This document shows, one piece after another, positions 32,245 to 40,073 of a DNA stretch of 64,000 nucleotides. The DNA is taken from the NCBI RefSeq assembly GCF_900114605.1, contig NZ_FOTP01000001.1, positions 1,364,001 to 1,428,000 of the forward strand, in the 5' to 3' direction. Source of the stretch: Bradyrhizobium sp. NFR13. GTDB lineage: Bacteria > Pseudomonadota > Alphaproteobacteria > Rhizobiales > Xanthobacteraceae. The first letter of the stretch is position 1. Each line of letters begins with the position of its first letter. A program made the position numbers and the translations under genes. The notes beneath the pieces were generated by a model. That model saw only the letters and a program-made list of their open reading frames with translations, did not search any database and was not told the origin of the DNA.

Positions 32245-33942
32245 TCATCCCGCCAGCGACACGGCCGTGCCGTAGGCTCGGACAAAGCCGTGCTCAACCA
32301 CCGTGTTGCGGCCACGCCGTTTGGCGGCGTAGAGCGAGGCATCGGCTGCCTCGAACAGGTCCCTGGCGGTCTCCAGCGTGGCGGGAGTCGCCGAGGCTAC
32401 GCCGACACTGACCGTAACCCGCTGATGCGCGCTGGTGGCATGGGGGACCGACAGATTCCAGATGGCGGCGCGCACCATTTCGCCGATCTGGACGCCGCGG
32501 GCGACCTCGGTGCCCGGCAGCAGCAGGCAGAATTCCTCGCCGCCATAGCGTCCGGCAAAGCCCGAGCTGCGATCGGCCAGATTCGAGAGCGCTTCGCCAA
32601 CGCGCGCCAGGCAGGCATCGCCTTCGGGATGGCCATAGGTGTCGTTGAAGAGTTTGAAGTGATCGACGTCGATCATCATCAGCGTCAGATGATCGCCGGA
32701 CTGCTGGGCTTTCAGCCATTCGAAATCGAGTCGGCTCTGGAAGCCCCGCCGATTCGCCAGGCCGGACAGCATGTCCACCGACGCCAGCACGGTGAGCTGC
32801 TCATTGCTGGCGCGCAATTCGCGTTCGCGGCCACGTAGTTGCGCTGCCATGCCGTAAAATGCGCGTGCCAGCGGCACGAACTCGGCCGGCAGCGTGTTGC
32901 GCGCAACGCGCGCCGACCAGTCACCGCGGCCAAACCTCTGCGCCATGGTTTCCATCATCTGGATCGGTTTGATGATCAGTCGTTCTGCAACCACCAGCGC
33001 GCCAAGCAGAACGAACAGGCAGACGAAGGCGAGCTGCAAATAAGCCGTGCGGATCTCGCGATCGGCAACCGCCGAGACCCGGGCTTCGTCGATGCTGACG
33101 ATCAATTGCGCGCCGGTGCCGGGGATTGTCGCGAATGATACGGCGCGCTGCGCACCGTCACTGGCGCTGAATGACAGCGAACCGGTCTGCTTGTCCGTAT
33201 TGCGCAAATGCGCTTCGATCATCGGCAATAAAGTGAGGTCTTCCATTGGCCGACCAATCGCGCTGGCGTTGGCTGGGGGCGCCGCAAGCACGGTGCCCGC
33301 ATGATCGACCAGTAGCGTCGTGACGCCGGGCCGGTCGCCGAGATTGCCCATGATCTTCGACATCCAGTCGAGATTCACCGCCGCCAGAACCACGGCATCG
33401 TCGTCCTTGGTCAGGCCCGGTGCAAGATAGGCAGCCATCACCGTCGGCTGGTTCGTCAAGCGGCTGAACAGATAGTCGCTGACGACAAACTCGCCGGTCG
33501 CTATTGCTTGCTTGAAATAGGGGCGATCACTGAAATCGAATCTCTGCTCGATGATTTCCGGCCAGGTCGAGCACCTGGCGATGCCATCCGCACCGGCCAC
33601 TGTCAGGCTGCGCAGCCACGGCATATCGCCGCGGAGGCTCGCCCGCATAATGGCGCAGCTCCGATTCACCTGAGCGGCTGATGTATAGATGTAAGCGGAT
33701 GATTTCAGCACGGCCTCGATCGAGGCGAAGACCTCGCGCTGCGCGTCGGCACTGTGCTGGGCAACGCCAGCGAAATCACGCGCGGCCGTTGCGATCTGAT
33801 GGGTACGCGTCGCATCGAGTGAGCGAATTCGCTCTGCCATTAGCGGCCCGACCAGAATGAGGGCCAGCAGGACCAGTCGAGCGCGAATACCGAGAGCTCC
33901 CCTAAGCCTCGCTTTATTGCGGTTAATACCGATGCGTGACAT
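32245..33942 (-). CDS. membrane diguanylate cyclase with periplasmic Cache sensor and HAMP
   Basis: 565 residues. Helix 1 spans about 20-37 and helix 2 about 300-323, with a periplasmic double-Cache-like domain between (FDFSDRPYFKQAIATGEFVVSDYL is the family phrase). A HAMP segment (about 323-378) leads to a GGDEF domain (about 390-550) with active-site RYGGEEF (GGEEF at 467-471), so c-di-GMP synthesis is expected. The product-inhibition I-site would be at 458-461, where RSSG replaces RxxD, so feedback inhibition is probably lost. It is a single gene 183 bp upstream of leuS; the ligand is unknown. Confidence 0.9.
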   Translation of the reverse strand: MSRIGINRNKARLRGALGIRARLVLLALILVGPLMAERIRSLDATRTHQIATAARDFAGVAQHSADAQREVFASIEAVLKSSAYIYTSAAQVNRSCAIMRASLRGDMPWLRSLTVAGADGIARCSTWPEIIEQRFDFSDRPYFKQAIATGEFVVSDYLFSRLTNQPTVMAAYLAPGLTKDDDAVVLAAVNLDWMSKIMGNLGDRPGVTTLLVDHAGTVLAAPPANASAIGRPMEDLTLLPMIEAHLRNTDKQTGSLSFSASDGAQRAVSFATIPGTGAQLIVSIDEARVSAVADREIRTAYLQLAFVCLFVLLGALVVAERLIIKPIQMMETMAQRFGRGDWSARVARNTLPAEFVPLARAFYGMAAQLRGRERELRASNEQLTVLASVDMLSGLANRRGFQSRLDFEWLKAQQSGDHLTLMMIDVDHFKLFNDTYGHPEGDACLARVGEALSNLADRSSGFAGRYGGEEFCLLLPGTEVARGVQIGEMVRAAIWNLSVPHATSAHQRVTVSVGVASATPATLETARDLFEAADASLYAAKRRGRNTVVEHGFVRAYGTAVSLAG

Positions 33943-34017
33943 CTTCGATCCCTAAGCCCCGCGGACATAGGTACTCCAAAGCCTTCAAAAAGCCTTTCCC
34001 GGATTCGTTAAACTGCA

Positions 34018-34746
34018 ATGGATCTCAAGAAAGTTCGCGCCTTGGTTGAAAATAAATCCGTGCAAGAGCCGTCGAGCGTAACGCCTTCTTTACCAACCGG
34101 CGGACTCGCATCGGTCGAGTACGATATCTTCCGCGCGTGTAACGAAGCGCGGCGGGATCGTAGTTCTGTGACTTTGATCGCGGTGTCGAAGACCTTCGAT
34201 GCCGATGCAATTACGCCCGTGATCCAGTCCGGTCAGCGTGTGTTTGGCGAAAATCGCGTCCAGGAGGCAAAATCAAAGTGGCCGGCGCTGATCGCCACTC
34301 AACCCGCGATTGCGTTGCATCTGATCGGGCCTTTGCAGTCCAACAAGGCCAAGGAAGCGGTCGCCTTGTTTGATGCGATTCACTCGGTCGATCGCCCGAG
34401 CATTTGCGAAGCGTTAAGCAAGGAGATGAAGGCGCAACAGCGGACGCCGCAGCTCTTCGTACAGCTCAACACTGGTGAGGAGCCGCAAAAGGCCGGCATT
34501 GCGCCGGGCGAGGCCGATGATTTCCTGGCCCGCTGTCGCGATACCTATGGGCTGACGATTTCCGGACTGATGTGCATTCCGCCCGTTGACGATGCGCCGG
34601 CGCCGCATTTCGCGCTCACAGCGAAGATCGCTGCCCGTAACGGATTGACCGGGTTGTCGATGGGGATGAGTGCCGACTTCGCCATCGCCATCCAGTTCGG
34701 TGCGACTCATGTGCGCGTGGGCTCGGCGATCTTCGGGAAACGGTAG
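34018..34746 (+). CDS. YggS-family pyridoxal phosphate homeostasis protein
   Basis: 242 residues. Fold-type III PLP-binding barrel without known enzyme activity. The PLP lysine is in TLIAVSKTFDADAI; other signatures are VFGENRVQEAKSKWP, LHLIGPLQSNKAKEAV, FVQLNTGEEPQKAGI and GLSMGMSADFAIAIQFGATHVRVGSAIFG. The N-terminal 30 residues before the barrel are longer than usual, so a start further in is possible. It starts 75 bp from the divergent diguanylate cyclase gene. Confidence 0.9.
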   Translation: MDLKKVRALVENKSVQEPSSVTPSLPTGGLASVEYDIFRACNEARRDRSSVTLIAVSKTFDADAITPVIQSGQRVFGENRVQEAKSKWPALIATQPAIALHLIGPLQSNKAKEAVALFDAIHSVDRPSICEALSKEMKAQQRTPQLFVQLNTGEEPQKAGIAPGEADDFLARCRDTYGLTISGLMCIPPVDDAPAPHFALTAKIAARNGLTGLSMGMSADFAIAIQFGATHVRVGSAIFGKR

Positions 34747-34892
34747 TTTCTCCTATTACTATCTCAAACACGCCGGCTCCCTCGTCTGAGCGCAAAAGTT
34801 CCCGGCCGTCCCGTGAAAGGTGCGCCATAATGTCGCGCTAATCCGTCTCGACTGTGACCGGACGCGGGATCTCGCCCGCGAGAGGGACAGAT

Positions 34893-36002
34893 ATGCGACG
34901 CTTTCGCTCCGTTACCTGGCTTCTGGCCGCACTGGGCGTGATGACCATGCCGGTCGTTGCCATGGCGCAGATCATCAGCATCACGATTGCTCCACCGGAC
35001 CTGCCGATCTACGAGCAGCCCGCCATTCCTGCGCCTGGCTATATCTGGACGCCCGGCTTCTGGGCCTATGGTCCGGACGGTTACTACTGGGTGCCTGGCA
35101 CCTGGGTCGAGCCGCCTCAGGTCGGCCTGCTGTGGACGCCGGGCTATTGGAGCTGGCATGGCGGCTATTACGGCTGGAACGCCGGCTACTGGGGAACCCA
35201 AGTCGGTTTCTACGGCGGCGTCGATTATGGTTACGGCTATAACGGCATCGGTTATGGTGGTGGGCGCTGGACTAACGGCGTGTTTGCCTACAACCGAACC
35301 GTCAATAACTTCGGCGGCGTCGCGGTGACGAATGTCTACAACCAGACCATCGTCAACAATACGACCAACATCACACGGGTCAGTTTCAACGGCGGCACTG
35401 GCGGCACAACCGCGCAACCCACGCCGCAGGAGCAGGCCGCCGCGCGCCAACCGCACATCGCGGCGACTGCCGTGCAAACCCAGCACGAACATATCGCGAG
35501 CGCCAACAGAGCGTTGCTCGCGTCCGAAAATCATGGCCATCCGGCGATTGCGGCGACTGCCAAGCCGGGTGAATTCACCGGCAAAGGTGTCGTGGCGGCG
35601 CGGGAGATTGGGCCGACTGCCGCGCGGCCGGCGACAACGCCCGCGCCCGCGGCACTTCCTGCGATCGGCGCGAAACCGCCTGCAAACCGGCCGGTTGCGA
35701 ACGCAACGCCTGAGAACAAGGGGCCAGCGACGGCCGTCGCACATGCAACGACCAATGGCGCAGTCCCGCCGAAGCCGCTGAACACGGCAGCCAAGCCACC
35801 TGTGATCAGGCAGCTCGTCGCCCAGCATCCGGCGGCTCCGAGGATGGCCGCTGTAGCGAAACCGCCGGCCCCGCCGCATGTTGCCGCTGCGCGGCCAGCG
35901 CCACATCCGGTTGCAGCTCGTCCGGCACCCCGGGCGGCTCCTCATCCTCCGGCGAGGCCGAAGGCGCCGCCGCACAACGACCCGCACAGGAAACCGGAGT
36001 AA
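34893..36002 (+). CDS. secreted WXXGXW-repeat protein with Pro/Ala-rich tail
   Basis: 369 residues from ATG 34893, preceded by GAGGGACAG. A signal peptide (RRFRSVTWLLAALGVMTMPVVAMAQ) precedes a Tyr/Trp/Gly-rich block (about 45-115) with repeated units such as WTPGFWAYG, WVPGTWVEP, WTPGYWSWH, WNAGYWG, which match the WXXGXW (YXWGXW) repeat family. The second half (about 160-369) is low-complexity Ala/Pro/His sequence ending PPHNDPHRKPE. Function is not known; location is envelope or extracellular. A terminator follows. Confidence 0.85.
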   Translation: MRRFRSVTWLLAALGVMTMPVVAMAQIISITIAPPDLPIYEQPAIPAPGYIWTPGFWAYGPDGYYWVPGTWVEPPQVGLLWTPGYWSWHGGYYGWNAGYWGTQVGFYGGVDYGYGYNGIGYGGGRWTNGVFAYNRTVNNFGGVAVTNVYNQTIVNNTTNITRVSFNGGTGGTTAQPTPQEQAAARQPHIAATAVQTQHEHIASANRALLASENHGHPAIAATAKPGEFTGKGVVAAREIGPTAARPATTPAPAALPAIGAKPPANRPVANATPENKGPATAVAHATTNGAVPPKPLNTAAKPPVIRQLVAQHPAAPRMAAVAKPPAPPHVAAARPAPHPVAARPAPRAAPHPPARPKAPPHNDPHRKPE

Positions 36003-36011
36003 GCGATCAGT

Positions 36012-36039
36012 CTGGCCGGGTCATTCAATCCCCGGTCAG
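36012..36039 (+). terminator. probable terminator after the WXXGXW gene
   Basis: CTGGCCGGG (36012-36020) pairs with CCCGGTCAG (36031-36039), one G-T pair, around a 10-nt loop; only a loose T-rich tail (CACGTTTCTTCT) follows. Confidence 0.6.
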
Positions 36040-36084
36040 ATCTTCACGTTTCTTCTAAATCTGGAGGCTGAGCCCGCACCGGAT

Positions 36085-36594
36085 TTAGCCGATGACGATA
36101 CGCGTTTGCGGCCCGATCCGGGCCAGCAGCCGCAGCATGGCCGGCTTGGTCATTGCAACACAGCCCGCGGTCGGCGCGAATTTCGGGCGCGCCAGATGCA
36201 GGAACACTGCGCTTCCCCGTCCGGCGATTCGCGGTCGGGTGTTCTGGTCGATCTCGATGATGAAGTCGTAGAGATGATCCTCGCGGGCCAGTCGGTCGCC
36301 GTCATTTCCACGATCGAGCCGTACAGGTTGATTGTAGTGTCGGTCAGATGGATCCTCGCACCAGCCATCCACGGGGGTGATCGGGCGGATCGGCAGAAAG
36401 CTACGCGGACGTGGATTGCGGTCGGCCCGCCACCACAGTCGGATGGGGTGAAATGTCCCACGCGGCGTTCCGCCATCGCCTTCGCGTTTGTTCGCCTTGA
36501 TTCCGCCGCGGCCGAGCGCGACGGGTATGGTTGTGTGGTCGGTCGTCAGCCATCCACGGAGTCTGTCTCCGGCTGACGCGCGAATGTGAACCAT
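36085..36594 (-). CDS. L,D-transpeptidase (YkuD/ErfK family, COG3786 type)
   Basis: 169 residues from ATG 36594 (MVHIRASAGDRLRGWL); an in-frame ATG at 36654 would add 20 residues. KREGDGGTPRGTFHP is the family phrase, and the active site is GSAVFLHLARPKFAPTAGC, with catalytic His and Cys. No signal peptide is evident. These enzymes cross-link peptidoglycan or remodel the envelope. It is divergent from a CenR/OtpR-like regulator. Confidence 0.85.
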   Translation of the reverse strand: MVHIRASAGDRLRGWLTTDHTTIPVALGRGGIKANKREGDGGTPRGTFHPIRLWWRADRNPRPRSFLPIRPITPVDGWCEDPSDRHYNQPVRLDRGNDGDRLAREDHLYDFIIEIDQNTRPRIAGRGSAVFLHLARPKFAPTAGCVAMTKPAMLRLLARIGPQTRIVIG

Positions 36595-36843
36595 AGTTAG
36601 CGGTCGATCACGCAAGCTTGTTCGATAAGTGTCTGAAATAACGAGACTTCCCATCCGAATCGCGAACTCCGCCTTGCTATTTACCGCAAATGTTCTATTT
36701 CGCGCTGCAGCAGTACATTCGCCGGGAATGTCGCTGATTTTGCGCTAGAATATGCGTTAACGGCGAAGCCTGTCACGATTTCTGGCCCACTGTTTCAGCG
36801 CGGCGTACAACGCTCCGCCGCAGCCGTTCAAAGGATTGTCGCA

Positions 36844-37530
36844 ATGCCCAATGCCCGCAAGATCCTGATCGTGGATGACGATACTGATTTGCGCGAGGCG
36901 CTGGTCGAGCAGCTGTCGCTGCACGAAGAGTTCGAGGCCTCCGCTGTCGACACCGGCGCCAAGGGCGCTACCGCAGCTAAGGCCAATTCGCCTGATCTGG
37001 TGTTGATGGATGTCGGCCTGCCCGACACGGACGGTCGCGAAGTCGTGCGCAGCCTGCGCAAGGGTGGCTTCAAGGCGCCCATCATTATGCTGACCGGCCA
37101 CGACACCGATTCCGACACCATTCTCGGTCTAGAATCTGGCGCCAATGATTATGTCGCCAAGCCGTTCCGCTTTGCCGTGCTGCTGGCGCGCATTCGTGCG
37201 CAGCTCCGTCAACACGAAGCCAGCGAAGACGCTGTTTTCACCGTCGGTCCCTATAGTTTCCGGCCTGGCTCCAAGATGCTCACCGGCGCCAATGCCAAGA
37301 AGGTCCGCCTGACCGAGAAGGAAACCGCGATTCTGCGCTTCCTATATCGCGCCGGCCAGTTGCCGGTGTCGCGCGAGACGCTGCTGCAGGAAGTCTGGGG
37401 TTATAATTCCGGTGTCACTACGCACACGCTGGAAACGCACATCTATCGGCTACGTCAGAAGATCGAAAAGGACGCCGCCAATCCTGAAATCCTGGTGACG
37501 GAAGCCGGTGGCTACAAGTTGGTGCCGTGA
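36844..37530 (+). CDS. OmpR/PhoB-type response regulator, CenR/OtpR-like
   Basis: 228 residues. The receiver (about 6-115) has the acidic pocket DDD at 11-13, phospho-acceptor Asp56 in LMDVGLP, Thr in MLTGHD, and Lys in YVAKPF. A winged-helix trans_reg_C domain (about 130-228) includes VSRETLLQEVWGYNSGVTTHTLETHIYRLRQK and ends EAGGYKLVP. The neighbourhood (cyclic-nucleotide-binding protein, xthA, L,D-transpeptidase) matches the envelope regulator CenR of Caulobacter and OtpR of Brucella. A 189-bp promoter region separates it from the divergent transpeptidase gene. Confidence 0.85.
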   Translation: MPNARKILIVDDDTDLREALVEQLSLHEEFEASAVDTGAKGATAAKANSPDLVLMDVGLPDTDGREVVRSLRKGGFKAPIIMLTGHDTDSDTILGLESGANDYVAKPFRFAVLLARIRAQLRQHEASEDAVFTVGPYSFRPGSKMLTGANAKKVRLTEKETAILRFLYRAGQLPVSRETLLQEVWGYNSGVTTHTLETHIYRLRQKIEKDAANPEILVTEAGGYKLVP

Positions 37531-37602
37531 TACGATTTGGGAGCCGATTCGCCATTAGCTGTTCGGTGCTCTCCTTCGCGCGTCCCGATCACACGGTTCT
37601 GC

Positions 37603-38052
37603 ATGTCGATCGATGATGATGTAGCCCTGCTTGAGCGCGTCCCGACATTGCGCCTGTTGGGTATCGCCGCTCTGCGCGTGATTGCGATCGGCTCCGAGCA
37701 ACAGGAATTTGCGCGGGGCTCCGTTTTGTTTCGGCAGGGCGACGATGCCGATTGCGGCTATGTCGTCCAGACCGGCGCATTCCGCATCAGCCTCGACGGC
37801 GACAGAGATCATGAAGTGATCGCGGGCCCCGGCACATTGATGGGCGAGCTCGCACTACTGGTGGCGATGCAGCGTCCCTCGACGGCGGTCGCGACGGAAT
37901 ATTCCAGCACGATCCGGATCACACGCAGCCTGTTTCAGCGCGTGCTCGACAGCGATCCTGCGGCGGCGCGCCGTCTGCGCGACGACATGGCGACCCGCGT
38001 CAGCCAGCTCGCCAGCGACGTGACACTGATCGGCGCCAAGCTCAGCCAGTAA
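37603..38052 (+). CDS. cyclic nucleotide-binding domain protein (no DNA-binding domain)
   Basis: 149 residues from ATG 37603. A single cNMP-binding domain: ARGSVLFRQGDDADCGYVVQTGAFRI, then the phosphate-binding cassette LMGELALLVAMQRPSTAVATE. The usual CRP helix-turn-helix is absent; only a C-terminal helix follows. It lies 72 bp downstream of the CenR-like gene on the same strand. In Brucella a similar gene is transcribed with otpR. It may be an adaptor that senses cAMP or cGMP; that is inference. Confidence 0.8.
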   Translation: MSIDDDVALLERVPTLRLLGIAALRVIAIGSEQQEFARGSVLFRQGDDADCGYVVQTGAFRISLDGDRDHEVIAGPGTLMGELALLVAMQRPSTAVATEYSSTIRITRSLFQRVLDSDPAAARRLRDDMATRVSQLASDVTLIGAKLSQ

Positions 38053-38058
38053 CTGATA

Positions 38059-38874
38059 TCAAAGCTCCAGCACCGTCGTGACCGGTACGTGGTCCGATGG
38101 CCGTTCCCATCCGCGCGCATCACCGGTCACGGCAAAGTCGCGGATCGAATCTTTGAGCGCTGATGACACCCAGATGTGATCGAGGCGGCGGCCGCGATTC
38201 GACGCCGCCCAGTCGGCGGCGCGGTAGCTCCACCACGTGTAGATCTTTTCCGACAGTGGAATGCGTTCGCGTGCGACGTCGATCCAGTTGCCCTCGCTCT
38301 GCACGGCGAGCAGCTTTTCGCACTCGATCGGCGTATGCGACACGATCTTCAGCATTTGCTTGTGCGACCACACGTCATTCTCATGCGGTGCCACGTTGAG
38401 ATCGCCGACCAGGATGTGACGCGCATCGCCGCGCGGATGCAGCGGCTCGCAGGTCTTCATCTCGTCGAGGAACGAGAGCTTGTGTGCGAACTTCGCATTC
38501 ACATCCGGATCCGGAACGTCGCCGCCGGCAGGCACATAGAAATCGTGCACGATCAGCGGCACGGTCATGCCGGCCTTTTCGCCGAACGATACCGAGATGT
38601 GGCGTGAGTCCAGATTGTTGCAGAATACGCGGATGTCGCTGCTCTCGAACGGAAGTTTCGAGACGATGGCAACGCCGTGATAGCCCTTCTGCCCGTTTAG
38701 CACGACATGGTCATAGCCGAGCTGTTTGAAGCGCTTGAGCGGAAAGGCATCGTCCGGGCACTTGGTTTCCTGCAGACACAACACATCCGGCTGCATCTCT
38801 TCGAGAAACTTGGCGACAAGGTCGATGCGCAATCGCACCGAATTGATATTCCAGGTGGTCAGGGAAAAACGCAT
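38059..38874 (-). CDS. xthA: exodeoxyribonuclease III
   Basis: 271 residues. AP endonuclease and 3'-5' exonuclease of base-excision repair. Motifs: TWNINSVRLR, CLQETKCPDD (catalytic Glu), YHGVAIVSK, VGDLNVAPHENDVW (Asp and Asn), WWSYRAADW, RLDHIWVS and SDHVPV (catalytic Asp-His). It converges on the cyclic-nucleotide-binding gene with a 6-bp gap. Confidence 0.96.
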   Translation of the reverse strand: MRFSLTTWNINSVRLRIDLVAKFLEEMQPDVLCLQETKCPDDAFPLKRFKQLGYDHVVLNGQKGYHGVAIVSKLPFESSDIRVFCNNLDSRHISVSFGEKAGMTVPLIVHDFYVPAGGDVPDPDVNAKFAHKLSFLDEMKTCEPLHPRGDARHILVGDLNVAPHENDVWSHKQMLKIVSHTPIECEKLLAVQSEGNWIDVARERIPLSEKIYTWWSYRAADWAASNRGRRLDHIWVSSALKDSIRDFAVTGDARGWERPSDHVPVTTVLEL

Positions 38875-38903
38875 AGGGATCCAGTGATAGGCCGCAAGCT
38901 CGG

Positions 38904-39001
38904 CTCCTCATCCTGAGGAGCGCGTTCTTCACGCGCGTCTCGGAGGATGGCCGCGCATTCCCATCTCACGGTTTGAGACGCTCGCCAAGGGGCGCGCTCC
39001 T
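38904..39001. repeat. interspersed palindromic element between xthA and the LolA-like gene
   Basis: Starts with hairpin CTCCTCATCCTGAGGAG (38904-38920). AGGAGCGCG (38916-38924) is inverted as CGCGCTCCT (38993-39001), and CGTCTC/GAGACG pairs lie inside. The phrases CTGAGGAGC and CGCGTCTC are typical of dispersed palindromes in Bradyrhizobium-like genomes. Confidence 0.7.
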
Positions 39002-39025
39002 CTCCATAAGGGAAGCGTATCGCCC

Positions 39026-39880
39026 TTAATTCGCTGTTCCGGTGGGATATTTGGTGAAGTCGATCTTGAACAGCCCCGGGTCGGGCTTTTTCGCGGTGTC
39101 GAGATTGTAGATCGCTACCGTGGTGTCATAGCCCTGCGGGTCGGTGACGGTCCATTGTTTGAGCTGGCCATCCTTGGTGCCGACCATCAGCATCAGGCGC
39201 GAGGTGCCGACCAGCGCGTTCTTTTCCTCAATGGTCACCGACGTATAAAGGTCGTCAGCGGTGACGGCGACCACATTGGTGTCCTTCATCAGGTCGATGC
39301 GATCGGACAGCAGAAACCGCAACGGTGTCTGCGACAGCGGGTAAATGTCCTGAGTCGCCAGTTTGGAGTCGCGGACGGCGAGCGACTGACCATCGGACAC
39401 CATGGCGATGGTCGTCGGCGCGTCATATTCGAAGCGGACCTTGCCGGGCTTCTGGATGAAGAAGTCGCCGGTGGTGCGACTGCCGTCCGGGCCTACCTGA
39501 ACGAAGTTACCGCTCAGATTGCTGAGCGACGACAGATAGCTGCTGACTTTGCTCGCCTGCGCCTTTTGATTGGCGTCGAAGCTCATAAAAATGCTGGCAG
39601 GAACGTTGCGGCGCGGATCCGGAATGATTGGATTCGGCGGCGTGGATGTCGTCGCCGATGTCTTGGGTGCCACTGCGACCGGCGGCCGAACGGCCTGGGG
39701 CTCGGAGGCCGACATCTGGAAACTGCCATTGCTGCGCGCCTGCGGTGCAGGTCGCGGCAAAGGGATTGACTGGGCATAGGCCGAGGGCGCCACAATGGCG
39801 GCGATAAACGTCGCGACGAGGCTGGCTGCGCCGATGTGCAGGAAAGACCGGTGTGCGGCGTGATGGGTCGGGCGTCTCAT
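39026..39880 (-). CDS. LolA-like outer-membrane lipoprotein carrier
   Basis: 284 residues from ATG 39880, which puts a clear signal peptide first (FLHIGAASLVATFIAAIVAPSAYAQS). Open frame continues upstream to 40069 but shows no signal. A Pro/Ser/Thr-rich linker (about 35-90) precedes the LolA fold with YLSSLSNLSGNFVQVGPDG, GDFFIQKPGKVRFEYDAP and PLRFLLSDRIDL. It would ferry lipoproteins across the periplasm. It follows ftsK, a common order in alphaproteobacteria (ftsK-lolA-xthA). Confidence 0.85.
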   Translation of the reverse strand: MRRPTHHAAHRSFLHIGAASLVATFIAAIVAPSAYAQSIPLPRPAPQARSNGSFQMSASEPQAVRPPVAVAPKTSATTSTPPNPIIPDPRRNVPASIFMSFDANQKAQASKVSSYLSSLSNLSGNFVQVGPDGSRTTGDFFIQKPGKVRFEYDAPTTIAMVSDGQSLAVRDSKLATQDIYPLSQTPLRFLLSDRIDLMKDTNVVAVTADDLYTSVTIEEKNALVGTSRLMLMVGTKDGQLKQWTVTDPQGYDTTVAIYNLDTAKKPDPGLFKIDFTKYPTGTAN

Positions 39881-40073
39881 CAAGGCGTCGTCCTGCTCGG
39901 CGAGTTCGGCGCATTTTACCGCGCTTTGCATCAGAATGGGTACCGGTTTTGCGGTCCGGGCGGTGGCCTCTTGCGGAGCCGTCGCGGCTGGCGCCACCAG
40001 CGCAGGCGCTAACCCGGAGCTGTGGCGATTTCGCGACTCGAAAGCGGGATTGTCCATCGGCAGGGTCAAACTC

